The notes under the pieces were generated by a model. That model ran no database searches, had not been told where the DNA came from, and saw only the letters and a program-made list of their open reading frames with translations. The position numbers and the translations under genes are program-made. This document shows positions 36,601 through 48,031 of a stretch of 64,000 bases of DNA, piece by piece; within the stretch, counting starts at the first letter, position 1, and each line of letters starts with the position of its first letter. The stretch comes from Centropus unirufus (Eukaryota; Chordata; Aves; Cuculiformes; Centropidae). Location: contig VYZI01000109.1 of assembly GCA_013397695.1 (NCBI GenBank), forward strand, positions 1,555,570-1,619,569. The letters are read 5' to 3'.

Positions 36601-36799
36601 TTTAACCAAAGTTTCCTTTCGTTTTGGCAGAGGCCAGGCATAAGCACTACAGGAAGGCACAAGGGCAGATTTGTTATTTCTCCTGGATTATTCTCCAAGC
36701 TCCACTAAACTGTGATTTATGCACTTCCTGAGACATAGGTAGTAGTAAGCCTCACAAGCTGGGAAGTCATTCTCTTCTATCAATTTGTCCACTCCAGTA
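33669..36799. other. Unannotated AT-rich single-copy sequence
   Basis: No gene or repeat is recognised. Poly(A) or poly(T) runs of 8-10 bases occur at about 34096, 34580 and 35008. Open frames are short (60-78 codons) and show no domain. A 25-base segment at about 34891-34915 resembles one at 51732-51756 (GCCTATRTGATCCTA), but the similarity does not extend further. Confidence 0.5.
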
Positions 36800-37145
36800 T
36801 TTAATATGTAAAAGCTTCTCAAAGCCTTTGCACCCCATGCAATGAGTTCCAGAGCTTCCGAGCAACAGGGTGAGGAATCACCTTTTTGCCTGTATTCTGA
36901 ATTTTCCAGCTGCTATGTGATGACCACTAGCTCATAAAGCAGAGCAGACAAATAAAAATTGATACCTATTCAACCCTCTCAGTGCCATTCATGATTCTGT
37001 GGTCCTCTGTTGTAGTTGTGCATCAGCTAGTTTTTTCTGTGTTGAAGAGCTTATTTACTCATTCCTCACACAGAAATCATTGCCCATTGCTCACCCTTGG
37101 TGACCTTCTCTGAATTTCTCTAAGGGTCTTTCCCAGGAAGTAATT
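36800..37145 (-). mobile_element. Ancient diverged CR1/L3-like fragment
   Basis: Blocks in the order of an old amniote CR1, read on the plus strand as its reverse complement, are visible. They include AGTTCCAGAGCTTCC, GGTGAGGAATCACCTTTTTG, GATGACCACTAGCTC, GCCATTCATGATTCTGTGGT, a degraded 'TGTTGAAGAGCTTATTTACT' block and GACCTTCTCTGAATTTCTCT. The expected family wording is 'GTGAGGAAGTACTTCC', 'GGTGACCCCTAGTTC', 'ATGATTTTATAGACCTC' and 'CCTTTTCTGAACCTTTTCC'. It is far more diverged than the other CR1 copies here, so it probably predates the avian radiation. Both ends are fuzzy. A search against reptile CR1 consensus sequences would settle it. Confidence 0.62.
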
Positions 37146-40100
37146 CAGAACACTAAAATTAATCCTTGCTCTGAAGCACTCCCTGGTGGAAGTTCTCTCT
37201 TTCTCCATTGACAACATAAAAGGCTTATGGATAACGAGAGTTCCACTTGGGTTAACCACTGGGAAAACTCCCCCTCCTTACCTTCATTTTTAATCATTTT
37301 CTTGTTTGTAATAGTTAAAAATAATGTAATAGCCCGATTTTTTTCAGGGACAGAAGCATTAATCTTGCTTTGTGTGAGAACTAAATTCTTAAGACAAAGT
37401 ATCAATATGGTGTGTCTTTCACAAAGAAATAAAGACACTATATATAATGGGAAACTGTTTACAGAACTTTCATGAAGGATTTTTCCATTACTAAGCTTTG
37501 TCTACAGGCCGGACAGTTTGTTAATTCCTTCCAATCTGAAGTATGTGGTGGTTGCAATTAGTAATAAGGGAGCCTTTTCCTAAGTTTTAGTTACATGAAG
37601 TGTTCTGAGCCCTTGGTATTCAGTTGCTGGAATTAAGCATGTTTGTTTCATTGTGCCCGAAGTAGGCAAAGTTGTTGACATTTTACTGAGTTGTTCCCAG
37701 CCTTAAAGCTATTGATTTTTAATAGACAATTATGAGCATGAAACCTAGTGAAGAAATCAGAATTTAGACTAAGAATACCTGGAAGTTTCCTTTTTGTACT
37801 CTGTTATGCTTTTTGCTTAGCATGCGACATTCCCCAAATTAATCTCATTAAATCAGATAAAGATAGTTAAAGAGCAGAATAATGTGAAAAACGTACATGC
37901 ATGTAAATTTGCAGGCCTAATTCCGGAGGTTAGGCACATCTGAACACTGGCAAATATAATCTCCATCCTCTTTTCCCCCTCGTGCAAACTCCTATTATGT
38001 TTGTACTCTGTAATTTGAGCTATGACTTGATCTTCCTCCATGTGCTGTGCTGGTGAGCTCTCGTTTTGCTCCAGTGAAAGAGCTGCCATAATTTTTCATT
38101 TAGATAGGAAGAATGAATATTCTGTTTCATAGCAATCATCTTGGCATGTTGTGTATCTGCCTGAAATGTTTCCAGAAAGCACAGATAAATGGTGTGATAC
38201 TTGAAAAAGAGGGCACCATATATTTTGGATAATGTCTAGGAAAGATTGCAGGATGTCCCAGACTGACTCTGTCTGTGAGGTCTGAGACAGTCTTTATGAC
38301 AACGATCTGTTACTTATCCAACACGGAGCCACTTATTTCTCCCTCCCATTTTTGAAAGAGGAATTGAAACAATATGCCAGCAAGAACAAAAACTCCAGAG
38401 AAGCTCCAGATTACAAAGGTCCTGATGCAGCATGGAGTTGCAGCAAGAGCTTTGCTTGGAACTCATTCAGTTCAATTGCTGCTGTTTAAGTATCTTTCTG
38501 ACTGTCCAAGCACACTATTAGCTGTTCAGGACATATTTATTGGATGAGGAACAGTAGAAATACCCTTTTCCCCTATGTGAAGGAGATTTTCTGAACTAGA
38601 AGAAATCTACATGTTATTACTTGGCTTCTCTTTGTTCCTACTGAAGCACAGGAGAAGATTCTTTTTCTCCTCATTCTTTTCCCTTCAGTTTCTAGTTTGT
38701 CGTTAGTGAGGCAAGGGTATGCTTCTTGCTGGAGTTTGCTTCATTCATTCATGATCTCTGTTGGATGGCAGCAGCATGGGTAGCAGAAGAATATAATTAT
38801 ATACTAGGATACTCCTACAGTTTTTTTCCATATCTCTAATGAAGGGTTATCTTTTTATTTTAAGGATGGAAGAAGAAGTCATAATTCATAAATGGCTTTT
38901 CATCTCCCACTTTATCAGGGTAGAGGAATTTAAGTTAATTTAAAACTATAGCTCAAATGGCAGATGGTGTTTTATTTGGAAACCTGAGGACATCATAGAC
39001 TTTTTAAGCATCAGAGTAGAAAATGACATGACATGAAAAGAATGGATACTTCTGAGGACCATGAAATATAAAACCATGTTTCTCTGTTTATCTCTTCTGT
39101 TTTCTGCAGAGAGGAAGGGCAAGAATCATTCCTAGCCAGCAGAATTTTTCATGGGAACTACTTCACTAGTAGTCTGGGGCTAGTTCTTCCATCATTTGAC
39201 AGGTTTAATAAAATTATTGCTTTTTGTTAAATATGAAAGTACAAGTCTATCTGACTGAGTCTAGACATAGGAATAGGAAAATCTTCACTGGCTATTGAGA
39301 GATCCTTTTTGCTTCAATGGAACTAACACATTCTTTTTCAGTAGTCTAAATGTTGTTAGGATATGCATGAAAAATAACTGATAATAATCAGGAAATCTGC
39401 AATCTCTCTGAATATATAATCCAGCATGGCCATAAATTATGTGGTGTTATAATAGATAAAAGCAATGAGACCCTTGAGAAACTCATAGAAACATTTAAAA
39501 GCTCCAAGAAACTTTAAGAATTGTTTTGATTTACTCAGTGAAACATTCAGAAAGTAATGACTTTGTACTGTTACATTTATCTCATTACTTTGATACATTT
39601 TTCACAAACTATTTCCCAAACTAAGCAGGAGTCATAAGCCCTGGGGTTTTTTTGTTGCAGGGTTAGACTGGCAGAGTCCAGTGGTGGTCCTGGGCCAATT
39701 CTACAATGTAGATACATCAGCTGATTCCAATTTCTATTGCCTAACACATAAGGACTATCAAGTATTGCCCATTTGGGTCTCCCCAAATGTTTATCCAATG
39801 TCAACGGGATGATAGCCAGCTCTAGTGAATTAATTAATTCTACTGTCAATATACATTCACTCCTGTCTTACTCATTGACCAGCAGCTGAATGAAGAGCAG
39901 CTGGATAAGACTGGTCTAAACTAGACTGCAGTGATATCAGGAGAAAGGCAGGAGCACTTTGTGTAAGCTTGCCTCTTCTCTAGTGTCTTTTGCATGAAAA
40001 GTCATTGTCCCGAGACTGCTAAACTGATCCTCAGCATCCATACTTTTGCAATTTGTTTTATTTTGGTTCTACCCTTGGAAGTTTAGCCGTGTTTGCAAAT

Positions 40101-42753
40101 AGCAGAGGATCACAATCAACACAACAACCCATCACTCAAGCATTATTCCAGTCAGAGAGGGGAAGCATCTAAGTATGCAGGATATTTATGATTGGTTACC
40201 CTGGTATTTTTGACTCTGGGACATTGTTTCATGCCCCAGCTTGTACATACACAAGCACATCTGTGTGCATACACACATACACTGAATTATTTGGAACATA
40301 TTTGTGATGCCAGGGAAGTTTCCATAGCCTTTTCATAGGCTTTGAAACAGCTTGTTCTAAGAGCTTAGAGTGTTTGAAAATCTTAACTACCTTCTGATTC
40401 AAATTAAAAATTAGTTTCTTCAACCTTATTGCTCAATAATAAATTGTTCACAAGAAAAAATGGATACCAAGACAACATAGCAATCAAGCTGTTTCTCTCA
40501 GGACAAACTAGGAAATAAAAAAGCAAAAGCTCATGAAATATTCTGCCACTAGAATGCTGGAGGCAGCATCAGAAAGTGAAAATACACTACTTGCATATTT
40601 TTATGGTAGTTGCATTTAGTGATATTTAAAGCATCCTACACCTTCAGAAGTCTACTGGCATTCCATTTTGAAAATTGTGATTAGATTTTCTTGTATCTCA
40701 TTGTGTCTCATTTTATGATACTGTGTATGACTGGGTTTGCATACATTTCATTAGCTTTCCAGCAGCCTTTCTGCAAATAATGTCTCAGAAATTCTGAAGC
40801 ACATATTTTAAAGTAGGACAAATTTTGATAGGGTTATATAACTTTGCTGTTGATTATCTAGGAAAAAAAAAAATCTAGAAAAACCTTTCTTTTCTTAACA
40901 CTATTTTTTCAGTATTATACCAAGAACCTAAGTTAGGTAAACAATCTTTCTACTGTATTCAGTTCCTTTTCTATTTGGCAAATATTTCTCTTAAGAGAAA
41001 AACAACTTTTTAAAATTAAAATTCACATCTGTCATTAAAACATGTTTTTTTATATTGACATGTCTTTGATTTTGAGAAAAATTTCTTTCTGGCCCTTCCA
41101 TGAGACACTGCTGGGTGGTTCTGTACATTTTTCCCCTTAGATTTTCAGGTCCATATAGGTCTTAATGTGATGTGGTTATCCTATGTTAAAGTAAAAGTAT
41201 TCATCATGTAATGCTTCAGATTTGTTCAGATATTTTAAAACATAGTTTATTTTTTTAAAAAGCTGTAGACCCATGGAGTCACACAGAGAGATTAGGGTAT
41301 ATATAGTCTCTCATGGGATAACAGAGAAAATCCCCCATAAGACATTCTTACCCTTTCACTCATGGTGTTTGATGCAAAGAATATTATATGGATGGAGTCT
41401 ATATAGGCTAGGTTACATCTATACCAAGAAGTGGGATGCACCATTCTGTCTTTAAAGTCAAAGTGCACAGTACTGTTAGCATGCACAAGATAAATTTTTC
41501 TCTGCCAGAAAAATGCGCAGTCACTTTCAAAATGCCCACATTGAGTGGTCCCAGGCCCACACTGGTGCCTGTGCTTGATTAGGAGAATGCTGGTAAAGCC
41601 TTAACAAAAGTTTGTAAAGATGAGGCTAAAATCAGGGGTTATTGCTTAAACCCCTCTCCTACCCCTCTTTAATCTAATACAGACCTGGGTAAACAGCTGT
41701 GGGAAGAGAAATAACAGCAGAGTTGCATGGTGGTACCAGTCAGGAGCTTTGCTAGAAGACAGAGAGAAGAAACTTATGTTTGTGTACAATGTATTTAGCC
41801 TGAAAACTAGGTGTCTTTCTAGTCAATGCTTAAAAAGGAGGGCAAATTAATTTATTGAGTCTTTTTAAAGTCTGCGAGGTGCTGAAACATCAATTAGAGT
41901 ATGTGAAATATGATCTTTTCTCATGTAGCTAAATAAAACGTGCTTGCTACAAATATTTAATTTGAAGCTTAGAGTAGCACGTGTACACATTTGGAAGGGG
42001 AAATATGGTTGAGGAACAGAATGAAAACTAACAAGTTGTTTTACTTTTCAATTTCTTGAGAATATTACAAATCTTAATGGCATTCAATGCAAAGTATAAA
42101 GTCAAGAACCAAGGAAGAGTTACACAAATGAACTATATCTGGCTCACAGGAAACAGAAACCCACAAATAACAGAAATACAAAAAGTTTAAACTTTGTACC
42201 AAAATATGTGTTCATGTGCTAGATGATAAGTGGACATAAGATGTAAATTTGAAAATAATTGTAAATTAAGAGTAAATTTACTACAGGAAAAAAAAAGAAA
42301 AGCAACAAAACGTTGAAGGCATTATTTTTAATCTCTTGAACATTGTTTTATCTGCAAGAACAGTTGTCAAAATTATCTTGGTCTCACAAGCCAATTGAGC
42401 ATGGGTTTTTCAAGTCCTCTTTCATTGAAGTTAAACTATTACAAAGCTTGTGTTTAAGTAACTTTGTTTGTGATGTAAACTGACTGAGAGCCAAGGATAT
42501 TCAGAACTAAGGCTGATACAGTCTTCAGTTCATGCTCTGATGTGTATTTCCCCCTCTCTTCACAAAGCCATGAGCAAAGGATTAGGTGTCAGTGCAATGC
42601 TGAATTTTCTGGCTTTTGTCAATTTATGTCACAATATCAACAGAGTGTAGGAATAGAGAGGGGGGCTGTATTTAATAACAATTTCAGATTGCATTGAACA
42701 CATCCTTTTTTTCCCCCACTTATTGCTGAACAGGCTGTTTTACGGCTTTTGGA
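37146..42753. other. Long unannotated single-copy stretch
   Basis: I see no gene. A perfect 14-bp palindrome, GAATTAATTAATTC, lies at 39827-39840. A 90-codon minus-strand frame (39577-39849) begins beside it and has no recognisable domain. A plus-strand acceptor-like sequence (GGGTTTTTTTGTTGCAG) ends near 39660 but is not followed by a convincing exon. The rest is AT-rich with short homopolymers. Confidence 0.5.
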
Positions 42754-42810
42754 ATGCAAATTGCATCTAACTTGACCCACACTTGGGTGTGTTTGGCTTG
42801 AAATGCAAAT
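42754..42810. promoter_or_regulatory. Pair of POU octamer motifs 49 bp apart
   Basis: ATGCAAAT occurs at 42754-42761, inside the near-palindrome ATGCAAATTGCAT, and again at 42803-42810. Both are exact matches to the octamer bound by POU-domain factors (OCT1 and relatives). They lie in a stretch (about 42480-42840) that is non-repetitive and lacks long homopolymers, a texture common in conserved non-coding elements. No promoter or exon is visible nearby, so a distal enhancer is the most I would suggest. Chance is possible. Confidence 0.25.
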
Positions 42811-45800
42811 GTCTTGTCCAGTCACATATCCCTGAGGTTCTCAATAGAAATAATTCTAGCACTCCTGCTCTCTGTGCATATATAAATCTTTGATCAAGGG
42901 AATTGTGGATGCACTGAGGCTTGTACATATTCTCCTCACACAAAAAGAAAGAAAAATCTAAATGGTCGAGACAGCTGTAATGCTTATGCTTAGAATTCAG
43001 ACAGAATGCTCTGGCTAATAAATGGGGTGTGCACATATACAGCACAAAAATATTTGTCTTGGGTTTTGTTTGTTTTATGTTTCATAGCAGACTGTTTCTC
43101 TGGGAGGCTCACAGCATGTTTTTATCATATTTACTTCTCTAAGTGTTTCTGTGCCAAAGGAAAAAAAAACCAAACAACATTTTAGGCTTACCATCTCACA
43201 TTGCATGGTGTTGGTAACATTCAGCTTTAAATTAGATTTATTCTAGCTCTATTTTACTGTTCAAGAAGAAGTGTGTTTAAACATTTACCTGTTTTCTATT
43301 CTTTATGATTACAGCATGAGAGCTTCCATGGACCAACTTGAACACTGATTAAATAATGAAGACACTTAATTTTGAATGTACCTGCTGGCACAGCTCTATT
43401 TAAACTATGGATATATTTTCAGGATCAGCTTCCTTTACAGAAATTCTTGACTCAGCAAATACTGGCTAAGTCTCTAAACTGCAATGACAGCTTTGCTGTA
43501 TGTTTATAATAATGTTAATAAGACTTCTTGAGACACTTTGCTAAGAAAAAAACCCCTTATTTTGAACAGCAATTAGATTTTAATAATAGATTATGTTGTA
43601 CAATCTGCCAGATACCTTACAGTAGCATAGTTTTTGTTTTTTTACAGTACTTAAGATTATCATCCAAAGACAGAATAAAGACAGCTCTCTTATCAAAGAT
43701 GATATCAACTATAAACAGCCTTAAAATATCCCATGTCTTTTTTTGACTTGACAAATCAAGGCAACATTCCACTTTTTTTTTTATATTTATTGAGGGCATG
43801 CAATAACAGTCATGTTAACAAAGTAAAAAATGTGTAAGTAACTAAGTATTAATCCTCGACAGACTAGGGCTACTAGTACTGATTGTAATTGAAATAAGTG
43901 CAATAACGTATAGCTAGACAATTATTTTAATGAGTAAAATATCAGCTCTCTTAAAGGTTTAAAGGCTGGATGGGTGGTTTGTGGTCAATATTCCAATAAC
44001 AGTTTGCCTAAGATTTCACCATCCTAGCTGGTGCACTCAAGTAGGTGGTGTTGCCATGGAATAAAGTATTGAGGAATTATTTTTTTTCTTTTCCTATTTT
44101 TTACAAAAAATACTTTTTATAACTGATAGGAGTATTTTGCACACAGAAGAAACCTTTTCTACAGCATGCTAGTTTCCTAAGGCCCGTGTTCATTGCAGTC
44201 TTCCACTTTACACACAGTTCCTCCTTTTTTCAGACTTCTTTCTCTCCCTACCCCCATTTTTCTAAGTCTACCATTCTATCTATGAATTTGCATATTGCAA
44301 TCTATACAATGGTGGAATAGAAAGAGCAAGGAATGAACTTGTGGACCTCTGTATGTTTTTAGTGGACAGAAATTATACTGAGAAAGATAAAACTTGGTGT
44401 TGGAGAGGGAAAATATCTAAAGAGCAGTTTACAAGAAAAGGAAACTGCTCCAGATAGAGAGGAAAGGGATGTAACTTCAAGCAGAAGGGGAACAAACAGC
44501 ATATAGGAGGATTTCATGTGGTAAGTAGGAGCTTAAAAGTTGGAAGATGAGAAATACTTTTCTTTAAACTCAAAAGACAGAAAAATAACCTAAGGAAATC
44601 CCCCAAACCCCCTAAGTCTGCATTTACAGTTAGATTGCTCAAGTGTGCTTCCCATCAGCACAACCATTTCAAATCAAGGAAACCACTAGTGGAGCGGCCA
44701 TTAAACAACTTCAGTTTACACATCTTACCACCTAAATATTACAGTACCCATAACTATTTTCAGCAGCCTCAGCTTGATAATAAAAATCCTTTAATTTTGG
44801 CATACAAACTTGTGCAAGCCTCATATCCAGTTCCTAAAAAAAAATAAAAATGTACAATCTTTGTTCTGACCTCATGTTTATCTTTCTCGTGGCTAAGTTA
44901 TTAGCTGTCTTCACTTGGCTGGAGCAAACTTCAAAGTTAATGTCTTTAAATAGCATTTGGAGAAATTTGAGGAACTACATAGGTGTTTTATGTTAGAGAT
45001 GAAAGGTTGGTTTTGAGTAGAAAAGATGAGACTCAGAGTGTATATGTATATTATGAAGTTTATTTAACAGTCTGCTTCATTTTTTTCAGTATTCAAGTAT
45101 ATTAAACTTTCTTGATCACTCAGAGCATTTCAGAAATATCTAAATTGATGCCAGTAGCTTTGGTGTTATATAATATCGCTCATATGCCGATATATTACCT
45201 TTACCTATGTTATTTGTCTATTTTTCTCATTTTCAAGTATTCCCTTTAATCTTCCTAGTTATTCTTTACACCATCATTATGTATTATGATTTTCTCATTT
45301 GTTCTACTCTTTCACTGAATTAAACTCTACAGGTCATAGCAGACTTTTATGTGTGGAGATAATATAACATCTCTTCCTTTGTTATACTACTTGACTTAAC
45401 ACTCAAAGAGGAATTTATTGTCATGATTTCACTTGATTCTTTGTTATTTACATACTGTGCCAGAGTAGACGCCACTGGTGAAGATGTCACTGTGAATGCC
45501 TTGAGATGAATATGTCAATGCCGAACTAAAAGTCCAAGCAGACCTGGCTAACACCATACATAAATTAAGTGTATATGCATGGAAAAATGTGTATGGGTAT
45601 GTGTATATATACAGAAAATAATAAGTGGTCAGTTTAAAGATTGTTAGCAAAGGGAGAGAAGAAGAGAAATATTACATGTAGTATCTGCATATGGAGATAA
45701 CTGGTGTCTGATTCCAAAATGGTCAACACATTTTCATGGCTCAGCCAGTAGTAGACTACACATCAGTCTCTTAAGAAGTTCATATGACTAAATAAGTAGT

Positions 45801-47022
45801 CTTGCTTTTTTCCACTGTACCATTCCTTTGTTTAAGGAAGAAATATTCATTCAGAAACTAGAAAATCAGGATTTCTCTCTTCCTATTTTAAATGTACTAG
45901 TTACTTTCCTAAATAGAACAGTTCTGTCCCCTACTCCCTTCTAATTAGAGGATCATCTAAGAAACTGTTGTATACACTCCTCTTACAAATCACATCCTGA
46001 TCCTTTGTCACTTTGACTTCATTTGCAGTCCTCTATGCAACTACTCACAAATGTTAAACAGATGTTTTTTTAATAGAAATGAACCTAAGAGAACAACGTT
46101 CTTCATACTGCTGAATGATTGCAAGGAGGAGATGGAGCGCATTCCACCCAAACATTTCTGAAACTCCAAATCAAACCAGAGAAGGAAAAGCTGTTGGCTG
46201 CAAATAAGAATTGGGATGCCAGAGAGCTTGCTTTGCATAAGCTACCAGCTAGTGTTCCTAGTATGTAACCTCAGGAGTCACTGTTAAATAGGAAGAATTT
46301 TGATTTGGTTGTAGGAGGATGTTGAGAGAGACAAAGTATCACTTAATTTACACAGGAAAAGATAGGAACAGTTATTTATTACTAAATCTGACCACAAAAG
46401 TATCAGTTTTCTGATGAGATATATGACAGATAAAATATTAGAATCTCCAGTTATGTATATCACAGTGAAGAAGGGAATAGCTGCTGCTGAGTCTGTCTTA
46501 CCAAGTAGTTTCACATTAGTCATCAGTCTAATTTAAATAGTAGTGCCAGTAGGCAGCTCCCAGACCCTTAGGACTACACTGAAGATAAAATCAAAAACAT
46601 TCCCTTGTCCCTCTCCTGATGGAGAAAGGATTTCTCTGGGCAGGGAGTAAGATGCCATGAAAGAACTCTTTTGAAAATGCATTCTGGTAGTGAGGAAAGA
46701 AGTTAAACAGATTGCTTCTAATATGACTGGATTACATTTTGTTATCTTAATATATGATTATATCACCCTTTCATAAATATAGCTTTCCTTGTTTGCAAGT
46801 GCTTGCACACTGGCATTAAAGAGGGAACAACTGATCTTCTGTCTTGATAAAGTTGGTAGGTGGATTAGTCACTTGTATAGGCTGCAAGGTATCACAAACC
46901 TACCTTTTCTCTGGCCTTTTTCTAATGAGAAGAAAGGGTTACTCTGGGTAGAAAAAAAAATGGCATGTTTCTAACACTCACCTGCACTTCTGTATTCCTC
47001 ATGTAAATATATGATTACTTAT
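42811..47022. other. Unannotated AT-rich single-copy sequence
   Basis: No gene or recognisable repeat is visible. Short T-runs occur near 43773 and 44080. Open frames of 60-92 codons have no recognisable domain. Confidence 0.5.
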
Positions 47023-47067
47023 TTCCTTCTCTTTCTCTCTCTTTCTCTCTCTTTCTTTCTTTCTTTC

Positions 47068-47126
<59 letters not shown>

Positions 47127-47154
47127 CTCTTTCTTTCTTTCTTTCTTTCTTTCT
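47023..47154. repeat. TTTC (CTTT) tetranucleotide microsatellite
   Basis: A pure pyrimidine tract of CTTT/CTCT units starts at about 47023, becomes a nearly perfect TTTC array from about 47051, and runs straight into the gap. The true array length is unknown. All long 'FLSFFLSF'-type or 'ERKKERKK'-type open frames here are artefacts of the repeat. Confidence 0.97.
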
Positions 47155-47295
47155 NNNNNNNNNNNNNNNNNNNNNNNNNNNNNNNNNNNNNNNNNNNNNN
47201 NNNNNNNNNNNNNNNNNNNNNNNNNNNNNNNNNNNNNNNNNNNNNNNNNNNNNNNNNNNNNNNNNNNNNNNNNNNNNNNNNNNNNNNNNNNNNNN
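47155..47295. other. Assembly gap (141 N)
   Basis: There are 141 consecutive N. The left flank is the TTTC array and the right flank resumes with TTCTTTTTCAACATTAAC, so the gap most likely lies within or at the end of the microsatellite. Its size may be nominal. Confidence 0.99.
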
Positions 47296-47600
47296 TTCTT
47301 TTTCAACATTAACAATAGCATCCTATTAGTTTTCATGGTAGTTTGTGATTGCAATCTCTGAAAAGAAATTCAATCTACCCAGCCCTCTACATGCAGATAT
47401 CTGCTCATTCAGACTTATGAAAACATTTCTAAAGCTCCTTGGCTCACAGGTCTGCTAATGGAAAGGCTCTACAAAAGCAAGAAACTTGTGAAAGTTCTTT
47501 ACAGTTGATTACTCTTTATGTAAACATACCCACATTCACATGAAAAGGCAGCCTGACCTAATAGAAGTCTGTCCTCTAAGTCTATTTCATTTTCATCTCG
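47296..47600. other. Short single-copy spacer
   Basis: About 300 bases of unremarkable sequence lie between the gap and the next CR1. I see nothing in it. Confidence 0.6.
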
Positions 47601-48031
47601 CAATCACAGAATCACAACATGGCTGATGTAGAAAGGCACCCTTGGACACCGTCTATCCCAATCTCCTCAAGCAAGGTCAACCAGAACAAGTTTCTCACAA
47701 CCATGTCCAGTTGGATTTTTAATATCTGCAAGGATGTAGGCCCCACAACACCTCTGGGCAACTTCTTCAAGTATTTGACCAGACTTGCAGTTCATTGCCT
47801 CTTCTCCTGTCATTAGCTGCCACTGAGAGAAATTTGACCCCTTGTTCTTTACTCCCCACCATTACCCTATCATGAATTCCTTCCCAAGCTTTCTTATCAC
47901 CAGACTGAACAGTTCCTGCTCTCTCAGCCTTTCCTCACAGGAGAGATGTTTCAACTCTTTCCTCATTAGTGGTCCCTCATGGGGCTCTTTTCTTAATGGC
48001 CACATCTTTTTGCACTGGGAAGCACAGACCT
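47601..48031 (-). mobile_element. CR1 LINE 3' tail, diverged
   Basis: Read on the plus strand the segment opens with CAATCACAGAATCACAACAT, the reverse complement of the CR1 3' terminus. It then follows the usual order: AATCTCCTCAAGCAAGGTCA, ACCTCTGGGCAACTTCTTCA, TTGCCTCTTCTCCTGTCATT, GACTGAACAGTTCCTGCTCT, and CTCAGCCTTTCCTCACAGGA. Homology fades near 48031. The copy is clearly older than those at 2513 and 32550, with substitutions in every block, and no reading frame of the family survives. Confidence 0.9.

Noticed and set aside
47011..47361. Open frames of 111-116 codons on both strands
   Set aside because: They are translations of the TTTC microsatellite and of N bases in the gap.
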